Shown here: positions 34,522 through 47,600 of the stretch, piece after piece | How the letters are laid out: each line of letters opens with the position of its first letter | Numbering within the stretch: position 1 is the first letter of the stretch | NCBI GenBank assembly: GCA_026413225.1 | Contig: CM048555.1 | Coordinates: 80,731,785-80,795,784 of the forward strand | Length of the DNA: 64,000 nt | Source: Otis tarda | Taxonomy: Eukaryota > Chordata > Aves > Otidiformes > Otididae | Reading direction: 5' to 3' | Translations under genes and position numbers: made by a program | Notes under the pieces: generated by a model | The model's input: only the letters and a program-made list of their open reading frames with translations | What the model was told of the DNA's origin: nothing | Databases searched by the model: none

Positions 34522-36510
34522 CACCAAACTCATCTAACGATCTAAACGCCAAATTTCTGGAGGCTGGAACAGCCTTTGAAGGCACACCACTTCATGGTGA
34601 CCCTGTCCTGCAAGCCTTTTCAGAGCATCAGTCTCAGCCATCCAGTGGGACGGCAGATAGGCAAGTTACTTGGTCTGACCCAGGACACTTGTTCTCATCA
34701 GAGAGGCCAACACTGGGCTCCTCTTGTGCCAAAAAAAAACCCAAAACAACAAACCCACCTACAGAGGAATCGTTATTACAGGGCAGCTCTGCAGGCTTGG
34801 ACAGAGAGCTGAGGATTTTGGATGCTGTTCAGAAGAAAGCTTTTTTTCCCTGGTATCACAGCTAATTCACTGGCGCCTTTTCCTAAGAAGCACTTACAAA
34901 AACAGCAATGACAAAAGATATCCCAACCCAGCCGTTTCAAAATCCTGCGCTCTCGCCGCTGTTAAATGAATGTCTGAAAGGTCTGAATTGTACAAAGCAA
35001 AGAGAATATGGAGACCTGATCCTCAGGTGGTGTAAGAGGACATCCCTCCAAGGGAATCAAATGACTCTTACTGATTTTAGCCCAACGAAACACCTCTAAA
35101 GCTCAGCGGAGAAGATTGCATTGCTATTGATCAGATACCAGCTATCACCAGCACAGGGGGAGGTTTGTGCTTCTTGGGATGCGATAGAACAGGCTCCCAG
35201 GCCCTGCTGAGAGAAACAGCGATTTAATAAGTGTTGAAACACTCTGTCCACTGAAAGGAAATGAAATAATCACGCAGACTGTCGAGAAGCAGGACATGAT
35301 TCCTACAGAGGGGAGGTTTCTTTGTAAGAAGAGGATTAGCAGCCGGAGCCTGAATCCCAGCGGCTCAGCTTTGGACCAGTAGCCCCTGTCTTTCACAGAT
35401 CTCCTTGTAATGGAGAAGAAGTCACTTAAAATAACATTAGGGCAGCAGCATCCACACCAATTTGCCCGATAAAGCCTTTGTCCTCATCCTAATAGGAGCT
35501 GACAATTGTTGTCACCGTGAGTTAGCAGCTCTGAGCTGCAGCCCCAGACCTGCTGAAAGGACTAAGCTGCAGCTCCTGGAGGGTTTTTTACTGTGTCAGA
35601 CGTACAAAATACAGACCCAGGGCCCAATTCATCTCTGGTTTTCCAGTTCTGGTTGGTGCAGAGTCCCCAGCAGGACGGTAGAAGCTGCAGACGAGACCTC
35701 TTGCTCATGGGGACCAGGTTGTGCAAGGTCGGGGAAGCTCTCCAGGAGTCTTCTGGGCCCAGTTTGGCACCGAAATAGCATTCAACAGGGGCAGGGAAGG
35801 CCTGAGAGAAAGCCAAATCTACGTAGTAGGGCAGTGGATGCAGGTGCATCCATGGGGCCACGGGGGCAAAAAGAAAACTCAGAGAAACAGGATGTGTTCC
35901 TCCTCCATAAATGAACCTCTCCAGGTACAACGATGTGAAACGCTCATCTGTTCATATTCTTCTGTCACCTCTATTTCTGCCTCGCAGCTCTGACAGCTTT
36001 GGATATTTACAACACACATACCCATTTGTCTCAGCTCTCTCTCTAGAATGCAATCCGTCTCATTGCAGGTTAACATGTGGAAGTAGGTCATATTAACCTA
36101 AATTTGGACAAATGAATCCTACCCTAAGCGACATCTTCTGTCATGTGCAATTCACCCTTCTCCCCTTTTTGTCTCAAACAGAATAAGTGCGAGGATCTAG
36201 CAGGCAGTGTTATTCTGTAGGAATTGTTTAATTTTTTTGTTTTGTTTTTTTTTTCTTTTTTTGGCTGTCACTATAGATGACATGGACAGGGAGCTGCACC
36301 AGCAAAGTGCCCTGTCTGATGTCCACAGGCCATAGTAGACTGACCACAAACCTATCCCACTTCTACATTATTTTCAGACAAAATGAAAGCTTTATGACAA
36401 GCCTGAGGGTCATTCCCAAACGACTTAGAGGGTCCTCTCCAAACAACTTAGAGGGTCCTCTAAGCTCCACAGTCCGTTGGGAGACCACTGCTCTACATGG
36501 TCCTGGCTGC
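34522..36510. other. Unique non-coding stretch with a 23-bp tandem duplication
   Basis: No gene recognised. A nine-base A run lies at 34,731-34,739, and T-rich DNA at about 36,229-36,262. A 23-bp unit is duplicated in tandem at 36,418-36,463, just upstream of the next CR1. Open frames are short and unconvincing. Confidence 0.42.
36418..36463 (+). repeat. Tandem duplication, 23-bp unit, two copies
   Basis: The unit AAACGACTTAGAGGGTCCTC plus three bases (36,418-36,440) is repeated at 36,441-36,463 with small changes (CGACTT to CAACTT and CC to AA at the end). It is a small local duplication with no known function. Confidence 0.85.
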
Positions 36511-36755
36511 ACCTGGTTGTGGCAGGGAAGGTTTAGGTTGGATATCAGGAAAAACTTCTTTACTGAAAGAGTGGTCGGGCACTGGAACAGGCTGCCCAAG
36601 GAAGAGGTGGAGTGACCATCCCTGGAGATGTTCAAAGAATGTGTAGATGTGGCACTTCAGGCCATGGTTTAGTAGGCATGGTGGTGTTGGGTTGACGGTT
36701 GGACTTGATGATCTTGGAGGTCTCTTCCAACCTTAAGATTCTATGATTCTATGAT
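36511..36755 (+). mobile_element. CR1 LINE, 3' end, second subfamily
   Basis: A sense CR1 end of about 245 bp with a 3' UTR different from the main group. GGTTTAGGTTGGATATCAGG and AAAAACTTCTTTACTGAAAGAG are followed by GGGCACTGGAACAGGCTGCC, GTGTTGGGTTGACGGTTGGA (36,686-36,705) and CTTGATGATCTTGGAGGTCT. The end is CTTCCAACCTTAAGATTCTATGATTCTATGAT (36,724-36,755). The same ending is found in the 60.1-kb element. Confidence 0.93.
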
Positions 36756-38330
36756 GTGCTGGCTGGTAAGAGATCAGACCTGCCAATGACTTAGCTAAGA
36801 AGACCTAAACTAGTTTGGTCTTATTAATTCTGGCCTGAAAGTCCTATAGGGATTTATTAAGTGTTACAGTAGACTTTTTTTTTCCCCCCTAAATCCCTGC
36901 TGGAGGTGGCGGGAGGGCAGGAATTTGGGAGGTTGTGAGCAGGACCCGTCACATGGGGAGACCACACACCCTGTCCCATCCCTCCTTCACAGCTCTTAGG
37001 GGCAGGCTGTCCTGGGGGGCACTAAACACCAGAGGGGAAAAGCTTTTCCCACTCCAGAGAGGTGCAGATTTTTGAGACGAAAACTTTCCCAAGATGACAG
37101 ATCACCAGACTGCAAAGCTCCTTTCACATCTTGTTGCTTCTCACCTCTGTGCAGGACTGGCAAAACACTCAGGAAAGGCACAGCATTATTCCCATCACCC
37201 TCTTAAAAAGACCTTTGGTGGCAAATATCTCCACCCTGTTTTGTCCTCTGTTGAAAGATTAATGGCTTAATTTTGCAGCTGTCCCACCCTCTGCCTCCCA
37301 ACCCTCCTCCTTTTCAGGACAAAAACCGATTGATGGTTTTTGTTTTTTGGGGTTTTTTCGCTGTGACATTTCCAGGTATTTCCCTGCCTATGAAAACCGA
37401 AAAGTGACCAGCACAGATTTAATTCTCTTGGTGGGCAGATCTTGTATAAAGGCCCAAACTCTCTTCACGCTGTGCTTCAGAGGGCTTTGTAGGGGGCCGC
37501 AGTGAGCTTTGCAAAGGGTACTTAAGAGCTTAGTGCTCAATATCCTGTAGCAAGGGGCAACATGTGTCTTTGCATCATAGCGTGCTCAGAAAACTTTTCC
37601 AGGCTCGTTTCCTTTTCTTCACTGAATTGCTCCCTAAAATCATGGATGGAAGATGTTGTGCAGGACATCGGTGTTATTGCTCTTCAAAATTTTATGGCAA
37701 CTGCTTTCTGCCTCTTCCATGCACGCTGTTTCTGCTATCATTAAGGTGTTTCTCTAATTGCAGAAACAAGCTATTACCGCATACGTCCTCTTCAAGCTGC
37801 ATAAACAAGATGCCGTACTGCTTCAGCTCCCATGTTTCCAAACTGATATATAAGAAGTGAAGCAGAGGTGCCCTCAGGTCCTAAAAAGGACTTTTCAATT
37901 AAAAAGACCCAAGCAGAACGTGTGCTGGGGAAGACAGTGCCATCAGCAGTAAAAAAAAGCATAAGTCTGATTCACCCTTCTCTCCTAAATCATCAGCTTT
38001 AGGTTAAATTTTTTTTTTAGCAAGACCCAGAACGTGTACTTCTCATCAGCCTGCTCATGTTTAAGGTGCTTGAGGTCTCACTTTTCAGCTTTCTCCCATA
38101 ATTATAACAGTTTTCACAAATTAGTTTTGGAGAGAGAATTAAAAAAAAAAAAAAAGTCCATCAGCTGCTGCAGTATTTGTGATAAACAGCATTGCCAGCT
38201 GAGAGACTGCTATAAAACTTTGGACGTAAGGAACTTATGTCCAAACACAAACGTACATCCAGCACAACTTCTGGATTGCTCGTTTTTCTAGGGGTGATCT
38301 CTGTCTCATGACCATCTGCACATTAAAAAA
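36756..38330. other. Unique non-coding stretch
   Basis: No gene recognised. A TATAAA motif at 37,444 has no other promoter feature around it. An A15 run lies at 38,141-38,155. A pyrimidine/T-rich stretch lies at 36,873-36,889. The small + frames near 37,560-37,860 are Cys/Phe-rich and unlike known proteins. Confidence 0.42.
38141..38155. repeat. Poly(A) run, 15 bases
   Basis: Fifteen consecutive A on the + strand. Simple homopolymer. Confidence 0.88.
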
Positions 38331-38636
38331 AAGCTGGAGAGGGACATTTGATGAGGGCATGTAGGGATAGGACAAGGGGTAATGGCTTTAAACTGGAAGA
38401 GGGTAGGTTTAGATTAGATATAAGGAAGAAATTCTTCACTGTGAGGGTGGTGGAGCACTGGCCCAGGTTGCCCAGAGAGGTGGTGGATGCCCCATCCCTG
38501 GGAACATTCCAGGCCAGGTTGGCCGGGGCTCTGAGCAACCTGATCTGGTTGGAGATGTCCCTGCCCATGGCACAGGGGTTCAACTGGGTGGTCTTTAAGG
38601 TCCCTTCCACCCCAAACCATTCTGTGATTCTATGAA
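38331..38636 (+). mobile_element. CR1 LINE, 3' end with open ORF2 tail
   Basis: A sense CR1 of about 305 bp. The frame 38,348-38,635 is uninterrupted and encodes the ORF2 C-terminal tail with the motifs [21 protein letters not shown] and L-S-N-L-I-W-L-E-M. It carries a CTGCCCATGGCACAGG variant of the 3' stem, shared in type with the 5.8-kb copy rather than with the CTCCTTGCAGG majority. The tail is degenerate (ATTCTGTGATTCTATG). Openness over about 95 codons with no upstream domain is a leftover, not evidence of function. Confidence 0.95.
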
Positions 38637-40899
38637 ATAGGTTTGACACAAGCCCTTGAACTTGGAAAACCGATTGTTCCAGTTAAAATACAGAACATTT
38701 AGTTATTGTCCCAGTGCCTTTCCCCTTTTCGTGAGCCTTACGGCATCCATACCTGCCTTTTGGTTAGTACCTGGCCAAGTGGGGGACACACCGTGCTTTC
38801 TCCCAGAGGCCGTGTTTTACTCGTGCATTTGTATTTTTATATAATTTTTAATTCTAGTTCTAAATGAAATTAAGAGTATTGCCATGGCCAGATGGGCTGC
38901 TCCTCCCCCCTGCCAGGGATGGATGGACATGGGACTGCAGAAGACAGAGGGACCCTGGCACTTCCTTGGAGTCTGATGCTCTTTGCACCACTCCAACCTC
39001 CCCTGCCGTGGGGACTTTACCATAATCCTCCTGGGATAAACCAGGCCCTGCAGACATGCAATGGCAGGGGATTGCAGTCCATAGCACCAGCTCAGGTCAG
39101 ACAGATCTCCCTACCTTCCCATCACATCTCCATCCTGACACACGCATACGCACCGCTGTGCAGCAAGGGGTGCCAGGTGCTGCAGATTGCTTAGCGGAGA
39201 GGTTTGCCAGCCTTTGGAGGGAGAAAGGGAACAACCCAAGGCAGGGAAAGCTGCGCACGCTCACGGCGTGACAGGTCAAACACTTCACAGCGGGCAGGCA
39301 GAGCTCGCCGTTCGGCTGACACGCAAGGGAGAAGAAGGCGGAGGCAACGGGCGTGGGATTGGAGAGGCAGCCCTACTCACGAGAAATGCTTTACTCCAGA
39401 TTACTCTCAGTTTTGGTAATCGCGTGCAAAAGTCTGGGTGTTCAGGCAGTCTGCAACCAAATTAAAACCAACTGATTGAGACGCATCTTTTTTTTTGGCA
39501 GCTCTCTGTGTAAGACTGAAAGGGAAGACTCGATTAGCGCTGTGGTTATTAAAAGCAATGCTGCTTATTTAACGTGCGCCTGCAAGATAACGGATTTTCT
39601 ACCCCGCAGCCCTTTGATGGACAGGTAGGATGATCTAAACCGAACGTGGCAGACGTTGAAGGCATTCAAAGCCCTTGACTGACCTCAGCTTGTGCCAACA
39701 GATGGAAAACTTTTACAAGGAAGGTGTGGTGCCCAAGGGGTCAGTGCACTGTCTTCATACCTACCAATGACCCACAAGGAAACCCCAAGGCCTCGTCAAC
39801 GAACTCTGCAGAAGAAACAAGACCTTGGCAGAATATATTGCTGATACACGGTGAGAATACACGGTGATCACACGGTGAGAAGGACGTGAGCAATGGGTGA
39901 ACGCGTTGACACCGTCCAAAGTACAATCAGTAGAGAGGCTCACAGTGTGATGATGAAGGTGGTGTGGGTTGTGGATGCACAAGCCAAGGATTTTGTGAGG
40001 AGAGGTCCAAGAATCACGTCTGTATGTAGCAGCAGGGCCACTGTGACTGGGATGCATCTTGTTCAGGTATTTACATTGAAATGGGTGATTGGAAAGTCTG
40101 AGTTAAGCAGAGAGGACCTGGGAGTTCCAGTTGTTTTGTTATGAAAGAGGAAGGCCAAGAGGTGGCCGGACCACAGCCTGCAAGACCCCTCATTAAGTGC
40201 AGAAATCTGGCATCACTTGTCAGTCTGTCAGACAAAGAGATAACAAGATCCTGAGTCTTGACGTTAAAGCAGGACAAAATCAAACACGAAATCACATCCG
40301 GTTGCTCTTTTGCTGGGAAGGGTAAATAAAATTGGGACAACTCATCAATGGCTGTGCTGGGTTGTCCATTGCTGGAAAAGACTTTAAAAACAATTCAAGG
40401 TGGGTTTTGTTCTTTTCCTGAAAATCAGCTCTCATGCCATTAAATAGGAGGTGGACAATGTCTTCCTGACATAGCAAGAAGCCTCCAAAGTCCATGTGTG
40501 AGCTGCAGGGCACTTTCCACATCCACTGAAAAACCCAGGGAGAGAGGGAGCAGTAGACTTACCTTCTAGGCAAGAAGTTTGAACATGTGCACATGTTCAT
40601 CCTTTCTCCCTTCTGAGGAAGAGCCTGTAACTCTTCCCTTGTCCCTGTGGGGCTTTGGCAAATTCAGTCATGAGCAGTGTCACCTTGGGAATCCAGAGAG
40701 GAGAAGGTATGTAGCTCTTCTTGCCTTGCATTCCCTATGAGGATCATCAGGTGGTGTCTAGCAACACCGTGCTACTCAACTGCCTTCCACCTCCTTGGAC
40801 TAGTGGATGGAGGGGTCCTGTCTGGTCCCACTCCACACTATAGGATAATGCCTTTCTTGCTGGTGAAGATCTGCACTACCAGGCAAAAGGTGCTTTCTT
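38637..40899. other. Unique stretch with moderate CpG cluster and a small tandem repeat
   Basis: No gene recognised. About fifteen CpG lie between 39,250 and 39,425, a moderate cluster. The following 39,460-39,620 is AT-richer, with CTGATTGAGACG, GATTAGCGCTGTGG and TTATTAAAAGCAATG type sequence that could be conserved non-coding DNA. A 13-bp unit is repeated three times at 39,845-39,881. Confidence 0.42.
39845..39881 (+). repeat. Tandem repeat, 13-bp unit, about three copies
   Basis: TACACGGTGAGAA, then TACACGGTGATCA, then CACGGTGAGAA. Small minisatellite-like duplication. Confidence 0.85.
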
Positions 40900-41032
40900 T
40901 TCAAGGCCAGGTTGGATGAGGCTCTGAGCAACCTGATCTGGTTGGAGATGTCCCTGCTCCTTGCAGGTGGGTTGGACTGGATGGGCTTTGAAGGTCCCTT
41001 CCAACCCTAACCATTCTATGATTCTATGATTC
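40900..41032 (+). mobile_element. CR1 LINE, 3' tip
   Basis: A 130-bp sense CR1 tip from TTCAAGGCCAGGTTGGATGA through the GATGTCCCTGCTCCTTGCAGG stem (40,947-40,967) and GGTCCCTTCCAACCCTAACC (40,993-41,012), to two copies of the ATTCTATG tail. Confidence 0.95.
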
Positions 41033-44000
41033 AATTTCTAAAGTAATTAGGAACAGAGGGCCTCCAGTAAACCACCTGCAGTGGGTAGAGGGACTGGTTG
41101 CAGTGGGTAGAGTTCCCATCCAGAATGCTTTTCACTGACCTGGTCTAAGTAGGCCAGGACTTGTCTAAGGTCAGATATATCTACCTGAGGTGCCAGTCAC
41201 TCTCTGTTGCCCAACTCTGGAATCCAGAGGGTCATCCTACACCAGATCCATGTGTAGACTGTTAAAGTTAGGCAAGACAAACTGAATCCCAAGGCCTGGA
41301 AATGGTTTTTACATCATCCCACAGACAGAGTGAGCCACTGCTGAACTCATAGCCTGTCCCTAGTCACGCATGCAAGAGGGGATGGTGGTCCTCATGGTGG
41401 CCATCACTGATTTCAACATGGTCATGATGAATTTTGGCAGAGCTGTGATTGGTCACGCCCTGCCTCCTTGCCATGACCCCAGGAGCAATCCCAAGCAGAC
41501 CGGTACTCCTCCAGTCCTCCTTGCTTTTTAGGCCAATAAAAAGTCAAATCCAGGTGCGCATTTTTGGAAGGCCATGCTCAGCCCCCACCAGATCACAGTG
41601 GTCTGCCTTCTTAGTAATGGCTTGGACATCTCCATAAAGCTTTTTAAATGCAATTTATTTTCCCTGCAGATGAACACAGGCTTGAATGCTGGAACAAGAG
41701 GAGGATGCTGGGAGGGAGCAAGGGGTGTATTCTGCAAGCAAATCCCCATTGGCTCTCGTTGTCATGTTGAGTTGGGCTGCATCTGTCACATCTGATTAGA
41801 TTGTGTTGTTCTTTTTATCTCCCTGATCTAAGCTATGATTCTCCCGTTTTTATGCGACATTTCCTTGGCAATGTAACTGCTTGGATTATATATTCAGAAG
41901 GTTTCCCAAACCATAAAACATCCAGATTGCAAAGGCTGTTTATTTGCACAGTTATGTTTTGCGTTGTTTTGTTTTTTTTTTTAATGTTGCTTTTTTTTTC
42001 CCTCTGTGCTGATGCTGCTTGTAGAGGAGCCATGAGGCTTTTTGAATTAAAAAGTATCCATGAGTTAAATTTAGAGCAAGGCTGTCTATATCACACTTGG
42101 GCAAGGATGAGACTTTTCAGTTTCAAGAACTGTGTCTCTCCTCTACTGACCTGGTGTCAGGGTAGAGTAAATCCATGAAGTCTTTTAGCTCAACAAAGGT
42201 TTACAGGAGTCAAGAACCTCACCTAAAATGATCATATCTACACTTCACTTTGCTGGGAAGTCCCTTGACTATACCGTCACTTGTACAAACCATGATTGCT
42301 GGCAATAGTGACAAAAAAACAGGAATCTGGGGCTGGTATTTTTCAAGCTATAATATCTCCAAGACCCATCAGTCACACAGTGGATCAAATATATGGCAGA
42401 AGAGATAGTATCCCAGGTAATTAGCTCTCCAGTTATGGATATGCCTACACTATCTGGGTGCAGATAGTGACAAACTTAAACCTTCCATGATCTGAGCTGG
42501 AAATAGGCTTGATGAGCCCAGGCCTACCATTCAGAAGACCTCAGCCACAGCACACGTCCATCTAGCCTCATCTGATGCCTCAACCATGAGCCCGATGCAA
42601 TACTTAGGAAGAAAGCACAAGAAAGAGGACAAGGATGGGGAGATCTTTCTCCTCTCTCCCTCCAACACAGAGCACCCATCCCCACGTACATTACCCCCAC
42701 GTGTAATGTAATGTCGAGTAGTTGAAATGTGGTGTAAAAACCACTCTGGTATGTGAGAATGAGCTGCCCCAGAGGGCTAAAAGATTGTCTCTATTCTCAA
42801 AAGGGACTCTTCCACATGTATCTTCTTCCCTGATGGCACTGACTCATCCCTTGCTTCTGCTTCCTCAGAACGGGAGTGAGCTCTGAAAGAACTCCACTAT
42901 ACTCAGCTCTGACCATTTCCCAGCCACCCTGGCCCCAACAAGCCCTCACACAAGGTTGTCCCAGCCTTGCACAGCCCTTGCATTTCCTGCAGTCCAGTCC
43001 TGACTGCTGGATGGCCAGAACATTTAATCTTTTTAGAAGTTAACTTTGTAACGCTGACTTTTTCCACCAGTACATGCATCGCGTTCTCCTGTTCTCCAGC
43101 TGGTCCACCCCTTTCATTGTCAGCCAATTAAAAGCAAGTAATAATGACACAGATATTGACAAGTAGAGACCGTGGGGCAGCTCCTCAGCTCTGTCAATAG
43201 GTGTTACTCTTGGAGCACGGATAGAGTTACACTTACTCTATCAGCTGAGACTTTCAACGTATTTTGTTCCTCTGAGATCCTCCTCATCTATAGCTTTTAT
43301 TTCAGTAGGTGGTTTCTTCCAGGCCCCTCTCTTCTTGCACACACTTTGTAGCCTCAGATACTCTACCCCTCAAGGCCAGTGCTGGACCTCTTGGTTAACT
43401 GACCAGCACAGTTGGTCTTTGATGACTGAATCATTGTGGGAGATTATTGGGAAAAGTCCAGTTAAATGGCTCAGCTGAAGTAAACCTGGCCCACAAGGTC
43501 CCTGAGGAGGATTGATGCTGGGGCTCCATAACCAGGCAGAGAGGATGCTCAACTGCAGGAACCCCTCAGGTGAGGGATTTCTTGGTGACATCCATAATTC
43601 ATCCTGGTGGCCCATGATAAACCAATGCAAAGGTTGGTGGATGATCAGGCAGGGAAGGCTGCTATCAGGAGAACGATGGACTGAAGTGGATCAAGTCCCC
43701 ACATCACCCTGCTCTCTCAGACTTGCAGACCCCAGGGTCAAATACCGCCCTGTGAAAAACATCCAACACATCTCTCCATCAACCTGACCCCATCTCACTA
43801 AACCTGGTCACATCTTTGTGCCAATGTAATCTTTCCTCGTTTTCATCCATTATCAGCAGGGGCTGAAAGAGTCCTACTAAAAGCAACTCTGCACGCGCAT
43901 GGGTGTGTGCTCGGAAGAGAAATACAATCGCTGGGACTGATGGACTAATAAACCCCTTTCTAGAGTCTGCTGATTATTCCTATGGAGGCGAAACCGTGCT

Positions 44001-45084
44001 GATGAATTAGCAATGGATTATTAGAGCAGTCCTGTGTCCCGTCTGCAGGGCTGATTTTCCTACTGAGGTAACGCGTGTTTACCAAGCCAAATATTCAACT
44101 GTCTTATCATTGTCTCCTTGTTTGCAAGAAAATAATTCAACGTTTCTTCACCGAACTGTGGTCGTGGATAGGGAAACGATTGAAAGGTTGAGCTGGTTTG
44201 ACACACTGGGAAAAGAGGTTGGGTAAAGAATTGCATCTCAGCTCAAACACAAGACACCTATTAAGTAAAGCAACAACAAAGACAGACAAACCAGCCCCCA
44301 CAAAGCTCATATGTCATCTTCGGCTCTTCTGTTCACCAAGGAGACCTTGCTCATGTAGGACAGAAATGTCACCTGGGCATTTGATACCAACAAGGAAGCA
44401 TAACACCAGAAGGGTGGTTAACTCAGGTTGCCAAGGCTTTTGAGAGCCCCATAACATAGCTAAGAGATCCAAGACAAAGATTCATATGCAGGTGAGCCTC
44501 TGGGGCGAAAGCAACTAACGTTTGCTTCTGAGAACAAGAGGCTCATATAACTATGTTCCTCTGCTCTAGCTCTTCCAGGACAATGAGATTGGTGGACCAA
44601 CCAACCACAACCAGAATGACCAGAAGAACAAGACTGGGTAGGGAAGGAACTGAAGATGAATTTGGCCGTGTACGATATTCTTGCAGAGTCATTGAAAACA
44701 ACAGGCAAAGCCCACAGCCGCTCTCACACAAGTTTCAAACTGAGTTTCTGCCCCAGGGCTGAGCGCTCCCTGGTCGGTCTCCGGGGATGAGCTAGTTGAG
44801 AGAAAATCAAGCACTTTCCTGTTGGAAAGACCCTTTTTCTGAGCCATGTCTGGCTCTGAGCTCACCATGTTGGAACTCTTTAATAGATGTTGTGGGTGAG
44901 TTACTGAAATGATACTTTACAGAGGGGTCTTTTTCCCACTCAACAAATTCTGTGCCTCTGTAAGGTCCTAAACCAGTGATGAAGCCATTCAGTCTCTTTT
45001 CTTGTATGTCAAAAGTTTTTCAGGCTGTACCCCTCTAATCTCAATTCTGTCATTGGTGTTGTGATGCTGGAATGGGTTGTGCCA
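41033..45084. other. Four-kilobase unique stretch
   Basis: No gene or transposon recognised. A 22-bp unit is duplicated at 41,077-41,112. T runs lie near 41,971-41,982 and 41,992-41,999. The part 43,850-44,190 is AT-rich with TGATGAATTAGCAATGG and ATTCAACTGTCTTATC-like sequence and is a further candidate for conserved non-coding DNA. Open frames are under about 130 codons and unconvincing. Confidence 0.42.
41077..41112 (+). repeat. Partial tandem duplication, 22-bp period
   Basis: TGCAGTGGGTAGAG recurs 22 bases apart (41,077 and 41,099). It lies just after a CR1 tip and is of no known function. Confidence 0.8.
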
Positions 45085-45457
45085 TGAGAAGGCTCCAGGG
45101 AGACCTTATAATGGTCTTCCAGTACCTCAAGGGGGCCTACAAGAAAGATGGGGAGAGGCTGTTTAGTAGGGCCTGTTGTGATAGGACAAGGAGTAATGGT
45201 TTTGAAATAGAGGGAGGTAGATTTAGATTGGAAATTAGGAAAAAATTTTTTACAATGAGAGTTGTAGAGCACTGGAACAGGTTGCCCAGAAAGGTGGTGG
45301 ATGCCCCATCCCTGGAAACGTTCAAGGCCAGGCTGGATGAGGCTCTGAGCAACCTGATCTGGTTGGAGATGTCCCTGCTCCTTGCAGGGGGGTTGGACTA
45401 GATGACTTTTGAAGGTCCCTTCCAACTCTAACCATTCTATGATTCTATGATTCTATG
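45085..45457 (+). mobile_element. CR1 LINE, 3' end with open ORF2 tail
   Basis: A sense CR1 of about 370 bp. An uninterrupted frame (45,072-45,401) encodes the terminal ORF2 segment with R-R-L-Q-G-D-L, F-Q-Y-L-K-G-A-Y-K-K-D-G-E-R-L-F, G-R-F-R-L-E-I-R-K-K-F-F and E-H-W-N-R-L-P-R-K-V-V. The 3' end is clean: the CTCCTTGCAGG stem, CTTCCAACTCTAACC and three ATTCTATG units to 45,457. Among the short copies this one looks least decayed, so it is among the youngest in the window. It lacks the reverse transcriptase and is not autonomous. Confidence 0.96.
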
Positions 45458-46496
45458 TGTGAGCACCTGGACCTATCCTCAACCAAGCGGTTACACGGGA
45501 CAGCAATGGGGCCAAACTCAATGGCTCAAAATGTCTATGGTCTGGTGTGTGTCTAAGTGCCAAATTCCCCCTTGGCATCTTACCCCAGCTCAGTCTCTCA
45601 GCTCTGGAGTTAGAGAAGGCTCCTCAAAGCAGGAAGACAAATGAGAAGACAAACGCTAAGGAATATGATGTGGGGAACAGCTGTAAAATCCCATTCTGCA
45701 TCTATCTGGACTGGCTGTGTGGAAAGACCAGAGATCCAGGATGCCCTGAGCACTGAGCCAGAGGATGCACCCTCCCCTCGCTAGTCCATGAACATGACAG
45801 TATTTGCATTTAGATGGGAACAGTTATGAACTCAAATGGCCTTTTGTCACCACACAGCTGCTGCACACAGCTGCTTTAGCTGAAGCTAAAAGGTCCCTTA
45901 TGGCTGTTACGCATCGGAGCCCTCCAGTCCTTCGGTGTTTTCCCCCATTCATCTGAATAAAAGCGCTGGGTGGAAATGCCAGAGAGCAGCGAGATTTCCC
46001 TGCGGAGTCTTTCCCATTGATCCGTGACCCCAGCACCACACTGCGCTGGAGACAGAGACTGCACGCAGATTCAGACACCTATACGTAAGCGTTTCTTGGT
46101 TCAGTTTCCTAAATGTGACGTATGACATGAAAAATGCTGTGGGTTATCCATAGGGTCACCGTGCTACAAAGGTGCAAGCCTCCCGTGGTCTGCAAGCCCT
46201 GTGCAGGCGTCTCAGGCACCCCTGAACATCTCAGATGCCACGAGACAACTGTCTTTAAAAAATCAAATCAAGTCCATAATAAATACACACTTGAGCTTGG
46301 AGACCAATTCAGCTGAGCCCGTGTCTGCTCCAGCGAAAGCAGAACTGCTCTCCAAACTCCCAGGACTATACTTACCACTTCCACCAAATTACAACGTGAG
46401 CTCCCGTGCCTTGCTCCTAGGAGACGCCTGCAAGTATGGAGCTAAAGCCAGGGTGTGAATCTGGAGTTTAATCTGTCCTGGAGTGCTTTTAGCATT

Positions 46497-46511
46497 AAAA
46501 AAAAAAAAAAA
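46497..46511. repeat. Poly(A) run, 15 bases
   Basis: Fifteen consecutive A on the + strand, followed by CAAACCAG. Simple homopolymer. Confidence 0.88.
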
Positions 46512-47600
46512 CAAACCAGATTACTGGTTTAAAACCATACTTATTGTATGATATAGCGGCAGAAACAGCCTTTTCTGTAACGTGTTGTGAAACTGGGGTG
46601 ACATTGTGCAGAGAGAAAGCTCCCAGAAAGTGTAGATCTGATCTCCCTACCCATCACATCACTCCCTTGATGTCAGCCCCTGTGATTTCACGTTTACCCA
46701 CTGCAATGTCCAGAGAATTCCAACGAGCTCTGCGACTCAACAGGACTGCAGGATTATCGCCCTTACCAAAAAAAGAAACCCAGTGATTCGCTGCAGCTGA
46801 GGTGTTTCACTGGAACACAGTGGTTTGGGGGAGGTTGGTGACTCTCGGGCGTGTGGGAGCTCGCACTGTCCATCCTTGGAGAAGGGGATGGGGTGAAAGT
46901 TTCTTTATTTGGGCACATGAACCCTGGGAGTCCCCAGTGGCTGTAAAACAAATCCTCCACCTTATAAATTCCGGAGGTTTGCATTTCCAGCTGAGAAGCC
47001 GTAAGGAGGTGAGCTAGACTTAGCAGAACCAACAACCAAGATATCTGGGCTTTGGATGATGGAAATGAGGGGTTGGTTACGAAACGGCAATAAAGAGCTC
47101 AATTGAACGTTGAGATTTTTACGTTCAGCTGAAAACCTTCTGAATCCAGACGCTTTTCCTTTCTGGAAGGTGAAACATTCACAACAGAAGATTTCCCCTC
47201 TCTAGGATGTGCCCCCCCCGCCCCTCGCAGACACACTGCCTATTTATTTACCAACCTGATCTTAGAACTAACATTAACCAGCATTGCACTCTTGGCAGGG
47301 ATGTTTTTTTTCTCCCTCAATAGTGAAATTACATGTGAATTCTGAATTTTCCAGTTAATCGAGCAATGCATCCAGCCCCTGTAATGTACATATGCTTTAT
47401 TCTGCTTTTCCTCGAGGGGTCCGTGTTAGAATAGTCACAAGAAAAAGAAAAGATTAAAAAAAAAAAGGGAAGACATTTGCTGTATCTTGCAGGGTCATTT
47501 CTTGGGGGTCTTTGAAAACCTTTCCAGCTTATCTTCTCTGCATCTTGGGAGTTATCACAGGATCCCCCAGAAGCAGTGATGCCCCTATGAGGGGGGACCA

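Noticed and set aside
37440..37520. TATAAA-like promoter at 37,444
   Set aside because: An isolated TATAAA without CpG enrichment, recognisable exon or LTR context; such motifs occur by chance.
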